From an uncultured Adlercreutzia sp. (lineage in GTDB: Bacteria > Actinomycetota > Coriobacteriia > Coriobacteriales > Eggerthellaceae): DNA of 64,000 nucleotides. The stretch is taken from assembly GCF_958431955.1 (NCBI RefSeq), contig NZ_CAUASN010000014.1, positions 1 through 64,000 of the forward strand, in the 5' to 3' direction. The notes beneath the pieces are model-generated. The model saw nothing but the letters and a program-made list of their open reading frames with translations, was not told where the DNA came from and ran no database searches. The translations under genes and the position numbers were made by a program. Positions 59,280-64,000 of this stretch are shown in pieces. Numbering within the stretch: the stretch's first letter is position 1; each line of letters begins with the position of its first letter.

Positions 59280-60554
59280 ATGAGAACCAGAAGCAAGATT
59301 ATTGCCAGTTGCGCGACGCTGGCGTCCGTGGCCCTTCTGGCCGGCGCCCTGTTCGCCTGCGCTCCGCAGGGCGACGCCCCCGTCCCTGCAGCCGATACGG
59401 GCTCCGAGATTCCCGATAACCTTACCTACGCCGAGCTCGCCGAGCGATTCCCCAACGAGTACGCCTCGGCCATGACCGGCAAAACCGATGAGGAGGGCGA
59501 GGATAACAGCCACGCAGGGTTCCAGCCGCTTATGGAGTCGCCGGCTGTGCGCGATGTGTCGGGAGCCATCATCGAGGTGGTCGATGAGGACGATCCCCGT
59601 AAGTCCGACGTGGCTTTGAAGTGCGTTGCGTGTAAGACGAGCCGCTTCATGGATTTTTACGAGCAGGATGGATTGACAGCCTACACCGATCGCATTCTCG
59701 ACGCCGACAGCATGAAGGTCATAAACGGCGAGTACTGGGATTGCTACAGCTGCCATACGGTGAAGGACGGACAGTGGGTGAACCAGGCGAATGCCGCCTG
59801 GGCGAACGGGGATTTCGCACCCCACGTGGCCGAGTTTATGGCGACCCTCAATCCCAAGGAAGCTGTGTGCGGCCAGTGCCACAACACGGTCTCGCCGCGT
59901 GCTTACATTACCGATGAGACTACTCAGCAGAGTTACGACCCCTATCGCTACGGACCTGGCCTCGATGAGCGCTACAAGGCCATGGTGGAAGATGAGATCT
60001 ATGTGACTGACGAGGCCACGGGTATTAAGATGGTGACCATGAACCATCCTCAGATCGAGGTGTTCCAGGGCTCCACGCATCAGGCCATGGGTCTTACCTG
60101 CGTCGATTGCCATATGACCCAGGCAAACGCCGAAGACGGTTCTACCTATACGAGCCACAATGCCTCGGGGTCCGTTGCCGAGAACGACGCTGCTATGGAG
60201 AAATGCCTGACGTGCCACACGAGCAAGAGCGGCGTGTCCACGGTTGACGAGATGCGCGCGTGGCTGAAGGAGAACCAGGCCGAGCAGGCCCAGCGTCACA
60301 ACGAAGTGGCCGAGAAGCTCGCCGCCCTTTACGATGCCATCGTCGCGGCCGGGGAGAACGGCTCTGTGGATGCAGCCGATTTGGAAAAGGCCAAGGACAA
60401 TTACTCGCTGGCCAATTGGTACGTTGCCGAGGAGCAGGGCAACCTGTTCGATCCTGTAGATGGCGCCCAACTGCCCCACAATCCCGATCTACTCCGCCAG
60501 TGTCTCGAGCGCGCCGATGCCTTGGTCGACGAGGGTATGGAGCTTTTGGCGTAG
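59280..60554 (+). CDS. Pentaheme NrfA-like cytochrome c nitrite reductase lipoprotein
   Basis: A 424-residue exported cytochrome. A lipobox LFAC (near residue 27) replaces the usual cleaved signal. Heme motifs in order are CVACK (115-119, lysine-ligated catalytic heme), CYSCH (155), CGQCH (197), CVDCH (274) and CLTCH (309). One CxxCK followed by four CxxCH with this spacing is the NrfA plan. NrfA reduces nitrite to ammonium with six electrons. It is shorter than typical NrfA and no NrfH partner is encoded nearby, so its electron donor is unclear and another substrate is possible. AGGAGGAGAGG precedes the ATG. The heme-sensor kinase and regulator lie immediately upstream. Confidence 0.86.
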   Translation: MRTRSKIIASCATLASVALLAGALFACAPQGDAPVPAADTGSEIPDNLTYAELAERFPNEYASAMTGKTDEEGEDNSHAGFQPLMESPAVRDVSGAIIEVVDEDDPRKSDVALKCVACKTSRFMDFYEQDGLTAYTDRILDADSMKVINGEYWDCYSCHTVKDGQWVNQANAAWANGDFAPHVAEFMATLNPKEAVCGQCHNTVSPRAYITDETTQQSYDPYRYGPGLDERYKAMVEDEIYVTDEATGIKMVTMNHPQIEVFQGSTHQAMGLTCVDCHMTQANAEDGSTYTSHNASGSVAENDAAMEKCLTCHTSKSGVSTVDEMRAWLKENQAEQAQRHNEVAEKLAALYDAIVAAGENGSVDAADLEKAKDNYSLANWYVAEEQGNLFDPVDGAQLPHNPDLLRQCLERADALVDEGMELLA

Positions 60555-60600
60555 CCCGTCGGTCTGCTCGGCGATCCGCATAGCGCGAAATCGCCCTCCA

Positions 60601-60630
60601 AGGCCCGAGCCACAAGCTCGGGCCTTTCTC
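60601..60630 (+). terminator. Terminator of the NrfA-like gene
   Basis: Perfect 10-bp stem AGGCCCGAGC (60601-60610) with GCTCGGGCCT (60616-60625), followed by TTCTCTT, 47 bases after the stop. Confidence 0.85.
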
Positions 60631-60632
60631 TT

Positions 60633-60935
60633 CTACCCCTCCTGGGCCCTCGCGAACCAATCGGGGAGCAGGCCTGCAGCGTAGAGGGGGAGATTCACCA
60701 GCCAATCTTGCGCCTTGAAGGGGGAAAGCGGCAGACGCAAACCTCGGCTGAGGTGGTTGTGCTCCACGAACAGGCGCAGGCTCTTCGCTTTCAGGTTCGT
60801 GGCCGCCTTCGCCTCCACGGGCACGACCGAGCGGCCGTAGCCGTAGACGAAGTCGACCTCGCTCGAGGGGTTCTCGGCCGACCAGTAATAGGGGGTCACC
60901 TTTCCCGTTGCTTTGGAGTTGTCATCTCTACGGGG
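60633..60935 (-). pseudogene. C-terminal fragment of a DUF4143-type ATPase
   Basis: On the minus strand, GKVTPYYWSAENPSSEVDFVYGYGRSVVPVEAKAATNLKAKSLR-type sequence (in two parts, S-E-V-D-F ... V-E-A-K) is the restriction-endonuclease-like C-terminal domain of AAA-14/DUF4143 ATPases, with the D...ExK signature. The ATPase and middle domains are missing. The open frame runs upstream to 61031, but that part is a short tandem repeat with no family similarity. It is therefore a truncated pseudogene. Compare the intact family member at 19818-21104. Confidence 0.75.
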
Positions 60936-60959
60936 CGAAATGGGGTATTCCACCTGAAA

Positions 60960-61030
60960 AGTGGCACATATGCCAATTATTCCGACGTAAAAATGGCACA
61001 AATGCCAATTATTCCGACGTAAAAGTGGCA
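60960..61030. repeat. 32-bp tandem repeat, just over two copies
   Basis: A 32-base unit containing TGGCACA-ATGCCAATTATTC and ending CCGACGTAAA starts at 60962, 60994 and (partial, TGGCA only) 61026. Each full copy contains an inverted repeat TGGCA / TGCCA. Copies touch with no spacers. It lies at the broken 5' edge of the DUF4143 fragment. Confidence 0.85.
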
Positions 61031-61177
61031 AGCAAGGGAAGCCGAAGGCCTTCCATCACTTTCTCTGGAGTTCCCGTGCCCTATGCTCCATCGCTTTAGC
61101 GTGTTGGAGTACAATGAGCCATGTTGATATAAGGCTGGCGGCGAGCTTTCGGGCTTGCGAGGTATGGGAGGAAACCG

Positions 61178-61465
61178 ATGGCTGATATTCGCACGGCGGA
61201 TGTGGACGATCTTCTCACGGTTCTGGCGACGATGGACGACCCCGATGCCGTCTTCGCCCTGCTGGAAGACTTGTTCACCGTGCGCGAGATTCGCGAGACC
61301 TCCCAGCGCCTGCTGGTGGCGCGCCTTCTGGCGGCGGGGAAGTCCTATGCGGCCATCGAGGCGGAAACGGGAGCTTCGGCCACGACCATCGCCCGCGTTT
61401 CCAAATGCCTCAGCTACGGCGCCGGAGGCTACAAGCGAGCTTTGGAGATCCTTGAGGAGAAGTAG
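61178..61465 (+). CDS. YerC/YecD-type TrpR-related DNA-binding protein
   Basis: A 95-residue helical protein of the TrpR-like YerC/YecD family. TVREIRETSQRLLVARLLAAGKSYAAIEAETGASATTIARVSKCL spans helices including a helix-turn-helix, and the ending is YGAGGYKRALEILEEK. These are stand-alone putative repressors; ligand and targets are unknown. GAGGAAACC precedes the ATG. Alone after the pseudogene region. Confidence 0.88.
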   Translation: MADIRTADVDDLLTVLATMDDPDAVFALLEDLFTVREIRETSQRLLVARLLAAGKSYAAIEAETGASATTIARVSKCLSYGAGGYKRALEILEEK

Positions 61466-62262
61466 CTTTCCCGGTGGCCCTTGTGGCCGCTGCGCATCAA
61501 TGGGTTGTTAGTGTCGATGGTGCAGGGAGACTGCCCGCCACATGTTGCGGGCAGACGTTTGGCCTCTCGAGAACGGAAAGTCGCCCATCCCAGTCGGGGA
61601 TTTCGAAAAACGGCCATTGAATTGCGAAAAGTCGCCTTTGGAGAGAGGGATTCCCGTCTTGCGCTCCCGCCGCATAATGCGGCGGCCCCGTTTTCCCAGG
61701 TTGTCGCCCTGGAAAGGCCCTGGCTGAGCCTTTTCGCGTGGGTTATCGGGCGACTTTTCGTTATCGAGTGGCGCTTTTTGCTGGCCACTGCCCTCAAAAG
61801 GCGACTTTTCGTTGCCGAGCGACATATTGCAGGGGCGGCGCCTGGGTTTGACGGCGCGCGTCGGGCAGGGGCTGGGCAGAGCATGCTGATGGCGCCGGAA
61901 AAGAGGAGAGGCGGCCTGGGGAGAGGCCACCTCTTGCAGGGGTTCGAGAACGGATTGGGGAGATCTCGTTCTCGCGGAAGCGGACTATTGGGGGTATCCG
62001 CTTCCAAAAGAGAGAAGAAGGAAAGGAAAGGGAAAGAGGAAAGGTTCAGGAGGATTTCAGCTCTTTTCCGTTTCGCTGATCGCAGTATAGGCCGCAATCC
62101 CTGAGGGACAAGGTCGGCAAAGCCCATGGTTACCGTCGTGTAAATAAGCGTCAATCTTCCTGTGATAATTCCCTCGCCACCGCGGGAAAGGGCGGGGAAG
62201 AGACTGACGAAACTCCCGCCGCATGATACTTGTGGAGAAAATGTAAACCATGGTTAACACCC
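61466..62262. other. Long non-coding region containing element D
   Basis: This is the left part of a 1334-base gene-free stretch. Open frames here have no recognisable similarity and low coding character. It contains inverted-repeat element D (61575-61811), a GA-rich stretch (about 61990-62045), and an AT-rich stretch with the palindrome AACCATGGTT near 62247. No protein gene is supported. Confidence 0.6.
61575..61811 (+). repeat. Inverted-repeat element D (TTTTCCCAG core, different arms)
   Basis: Two nested pairs of arms share one centre near 61692: GAAAGTCGCC (61577-61586) and CGAAAAGTCGCC (61625-61636) on the left; GGCGACTTTTCG at 61749-61760 and 61800-61811 on the right. At the centre is CCGCCGCAT-A-ATGCGGCGG (61667-61685), followed by CCCCGTTTTCCCAGG. 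The arms differ from elements A-C, but the plan and the core are the same. Confidence 0.75.
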
Positions 62263-62291
62263 TTGAGGCTCAGAAAAAGTTAACGTATTAT
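62263..62291 (+). promoter_or_regulatory. Promoter of a candidate small RNA
   Basis: TTGAGG (62263-62268), an exact 17-base spacer and TATTAT (62286-62291), in an AT-rich patch. The predicted start is near 62298. Confidence 0.7.
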
Positions 62292-62297
62292 AACTTT

Positions 62298-62468
62298 CGT
62301 CGGAAGGGCAAGGAGCTTCCGAGAAGGCGAAAACCTTCGGATGAGCCTTGCGCCCGACGACACCTCCTCTCTTCTTGTTTTACTGGGTGGCGAAGCTTCT
62401 CCTCGTCTCGCTATCGCCACAACACGAAGCCCGCGGATCCCCCCTCCCGCGGGCTTTCGTGTGTTTTG
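62298..62468 (+). ncRNA. Candidate structured small RNA, family unknown
   Basis: Promoter and terminator bracket about 170 non-coding bases with three structured parts. The 5' part pairs GTCGG with CCGAC and GCAAGG with CCTTGC around an inner hairpin CCGAGAAGG-CGAAAA-CCTTCGG. The middle pairs GTGGCGA with TCGCCAC, extended by AGC/GCT. The 3' end is a long terminator, ACACGAAGCCCGCGG with CCGCGGGCTTTCGTGT (about 62423-62463), then TTTT. The terminator loop contains six C, which recalls the actinobacterial 6C RNA, but the second C-rich loop of that family is not seen. It could instead be a riboswitch-like leader for the lipoprotein gene at 62800. Confidence 0.55.
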
Positions 62469-62799
62469 GGGTAGTGCGGCACGGCGCGGATTGGTCGATG
62501 CTGCCGGCCTCGCGGGCGCGCTGGCGTGGCTGTCGGGTTGACAACCTGTTAACTATTACCTTCTCCCTACAGATTTCCTGCCGTTGACGCGGCGATTTCA
62601 ACAGAAACAATGCCGTGGCGCAGGGGCTACGAAGGTCGCCCGCGCTCCCGGTTCGCCTATATGAGGGGTAATCATTTACTTGCAGGCTCAAGAGATGCCA
62701 CAGCCGGGCGGACGCGCCGCGGCGGCTCTTTGGGCATGTCGGCGCGGCATGCGAGCGCCGGTGCGGTATTTCAAGAGAAGAGCCGACAAGAGAGTGGTG
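62469..62799. other. Upstream region of the lipoprotein gene
   Basis: TTGACA at 62538-62543 is a perfect -35 hexamer in an AT-richer stretch (TTGACAACCTGTTAACTATT), but no good -10 at 16-18 bases is seen. GTTAAC palindromes near 62549 may be part of a regulator site. The rest is GC-rich with no gene I can support. Confidence 0.4.
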
Positions 62800-63627
62800 A
62801 TGACAATGAAACTGAGGAATCTTGGGTGGGTGGCCTTTTCGGGTCTGTTTGCCCTGAGCTTGGCCGGGTGCGCGGAGCAGGCCGCTCAGACGGCTCCCGC
62901 TGGATCCGAGCAGGCGGTTGAGCAGGCTCAGGACGAGGGGCCGGCGGCCGAACAGGCCGCGACCGACGAGCAGGTTGATGCGGCCACGGCCGAGCAGGAG
63001 GCTGCCAGCCCCGCCGAGCTGCAGATCGTCGACTCGGGCTGGTTCGCGGCCGACAACGGCATGGTGGATTTCGCCGTGGAAGTGCAGAATCCGAACCACA
63101 CCGTTGAGGCGGTGAACCCCGTCATCGAGGTCGTGGGCAAGGACGATGCCGGCAACGTGCTGTTCGACGAGACCATCGAGACGCCCGGCGTGCTGCCCGA
63201 CTCCACGTACTACTATTCCTATGTGGCCGGTTCCACGGCCAATGCCTCTGCCGAGTCGACCGAGGTAGTGAAGCCCGCCACGGTGGACTTCACCATCACG
63301 ACGCCCGAGGGCTCGTGGGAGGCGACCGATCAGAAGCTCGGCGACGTGTACACCGTCACCGACGGCGGCGCGGCCGATACCGATTTCGGTGCCAAGGAGT
63401 TCAAGGGCACGGTGACCGCGAGCGAGCAGCTCGACGGGGCCGATCAGTCCCGCGTCGATGTGATCTTGCTCGATAAGGACGGCAAGATCGAGGGTGGCTA
63501 CTTCAAGATCGTCGATACCGAGGCCGGCCAGCCTGTCGACTACGACATCTACGCCGTGGGCGCCCCGGAGTTCGCGAGCTACGCCGTGTACGCGAGCCCC
63601 TGGAACGATGAGGCGGAAGCGGAATAG
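62800..63627 (+). CDS. Lipoprotein of unknown function
   Basis: A 275-residue exported lipoprotein with signal sequence LGWVAFSGLFALSLAGC and lipobox LAGC (near residue 24). A Gln/Ala/Glu-rich tether (about 25-70) is followed by a beta-sandwich-like domain (about 72-175) with MVDFAVEVQNPNHTVEAVNPVIEV, reminiscent of FxLYD-type or Ig-like surface domains. A C-terminal domain follows (about 180-275). The ATG at 62800 is used; the ATG at 62806 is an alternative. Function unknown. Confidence 0.75.
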   Translation: MTMKLRNLGWVAFSGLFALSLAGCAEQAAQTAPAGSEQAVEQAQDEGPAAEQAATDEQVDAATAEQEAASPAELQIVDSGWFAADNGMVDFAVEVQNPNHTVEAVNPVIEVVGKDDAGNVLFDETIETPGVLPDSTYYYSYVAGSTANASAESTEVVKPATVDFTITTPEGSWEATDQKLGDVYTVTDGGAADTDFGAKEFKGTVTASEQLDGADQSRVDVILLDKDGKIEGGYFKIVDTEAGQPVDYDIYAVGAPEFASYAVYASPWNDEAEAE

Positions 63628-63659
63628 CACCCAGCTTCGGCGCATATCCCGGTAAAGCA

Positions 63660-63694
63660 AGCGGCGGCCGCCTCGGAAGGAGGCGGCCGCCGCT
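63660..63694. terminator. Hairpin terminator between convergent genes
   Basis: Perfect 14-bp stem AGCGGCGGCCGCCT (63660-63673) with AGGCGGCCGCCGCT (63681-63694), 33 bases after the lipoprotein stop and 64 bases from the end of the convergent aminopeptidase gene. There is no T-run. Confidence 0.65.
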
Positions 63695-63757
63695 ACGCGT
63701 TTCGGGTCCGTGGCGGGGCGCCGCGGTGCTCGGGCCGTTGGCGCGCCGAGAACGTTC

Positions 63758-64000
63758 CTACGACGCGTCGCGCAGGAAGGCCTCGTAGCCGCGACGGGCC
63801 TCGTAGATGTCGGCCTTGCTCGTGACTTCCCAGGGCGAGTGCATGGAGAGCACCGGCACGCCCGAGTCGATGACGTCCATGCCGTACTTCGCGGGGATGT
63901 AGGCGATGGTCCCGCCGCCACCCGCGTCCACCCGCCCCAGCTCGGCGGTTTGGAAGCTCACGTGCGCGTTGTCCATGATGCGGCGCACCTGAGCCACGTA
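63758..64000 (-). CDS. M18-family aminopeptidase, C-terminal part
   Basis: The last 80 codons of a zinc aminopeptidase of family M18. Seen are FQTAELGRVDAGGGGTIAYI, the aspartyl-aminopeptidase active-site region, then GMDVIDSGVPVLSMHSPWEV with the metal-binding histidine and SKADIYEARRGYEAFL. The gene enters from beyond the right edge; only the end is visible. Confidence 0.9.
   Translation of the reverse strand, partial: YVAQVRRIMDNAHVSFQTAELGRVDAGGGGTIAYIPAKYGMDVIDSGVPVLSMHSPWEVTSKADIYEARRGYEAFLRDAS

Noticed and set aside
59280..60554. Assigning nrfA as gene symbol
   Set aside because: The heme pattern fits, but the protein is short, lipid-anchored and lacks an NrfH partner, so nitrite may not be its substrate.
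60960..61030. CRISPR-like array
   Set aside because: The 32-bp units are directly adjacent with no spacers, there are barely more than two copies, and no cas genes are present.
62220..62300. Replication origin
   Set aside because: One near-match to a DnaA box (TGTGGAGAA) and AT-rich sequence, but no box cluster and no dnaA, dnaN or parAB genes nearby.
62298..62468. Assignment to 6C RNA, hammerhead ribozyme or a known riboswitch
   Set aside because: Only the six-C loop fits 6C RNA; the CUGAUGA core of hammerheads and conserved riboswitch cores are absent. Kept as an unassigned candidate.

Overview
The window is high-GC chromosomal DNA from an actinobacterium of the class Coriobacteriia. The family Eggerthellaceae (Eggerthella, Gordonibacter, Adlercreutzia and relatives) is the best fit; I cannot name the genus from sequence alone. 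The reasons are respiratory molybdoenzymes in multigene loci, TAT-exported lipoprotein flavoenzymes, a lipoprotein NrfA-like cytochrome, LuxR regulators fused to multi-pass membrane domains, and type III glutamine synthetase. The order rplM-rpsI at the left edge shows core genome; most of the rest is metabolic and accessory DNA.

Layout. 1-597: end of rplM, rpsI and a terminator. 788-5950: L-rhamnose operon (kinase, isomerase, aldolase, MFS transporter). 6065-7112: Rpn-like nuclease with a slippage-prone repeat. 7484-9574: glnN. 9836-12922: a TPR protein and an OmpR-type regulator. 13096-16076: divergent ABC exporter plus histidine kinase. 16334-19555: exported OYE-like flavoenzyme and a LysR regulator. 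19635-24019: a LuxR remnant, a DUF4143 ATPase, a membrane LuxR regulator and a small secreted protein. 24259-38635: respiratory molybdoenzyme locus 1. 38743-45220: a two-component system and a VTC / DUF4956 / beta-helix lipoprotein cluster. 45488-53026 (minus): molybdoenzyme locus 2, with a divergent LuxR regulator at 53255. 55195-56574: DHA2-type MFS exporter. 56899-60554: heme-motif histidine kinase, response regulator and pentaheme NrfA-like cytochrome. 60633-63627: broken ATPase, TrpR-like protein, a long intergenic region with a candidate structured RNA, and a lipoprotein. The right edge cuts an M18 aminopeptidase.

How the genes work together. The two molybdoenzyme loci have the same composite design. 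Each has a TAT-exported bis-MGD catalytic subunit, a four-cluster ferredoxin, a DmsC/NrfD-type anchor, a separate NapG/NapH-type pair, a TorD-type chaperone and a member of one unrecognised double-winged-helix-like protein family. This points to anaerobic respiration on substrates I cannot name. The kinase with a CxxCH motif next to the pentaheme cytochrome suggests heme-based sensing of respiratory conditions.

Most unusual content. Several intergenic spaces carry repeat elements that no gene explains. One family has five copies: inverted-repeat elements sharing the core TTTTCCCAG, all in the same orientation and each 3' of a plus-strand gene. Two of these are 265-bp near-identical copies that carry the 3' end of a torD gene. 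A second family has two copies of an array with an exact 23-bp period. There is also a promoter-structure-terminator unit at 62263-62468 that looks like an uncharacterised small RNA.
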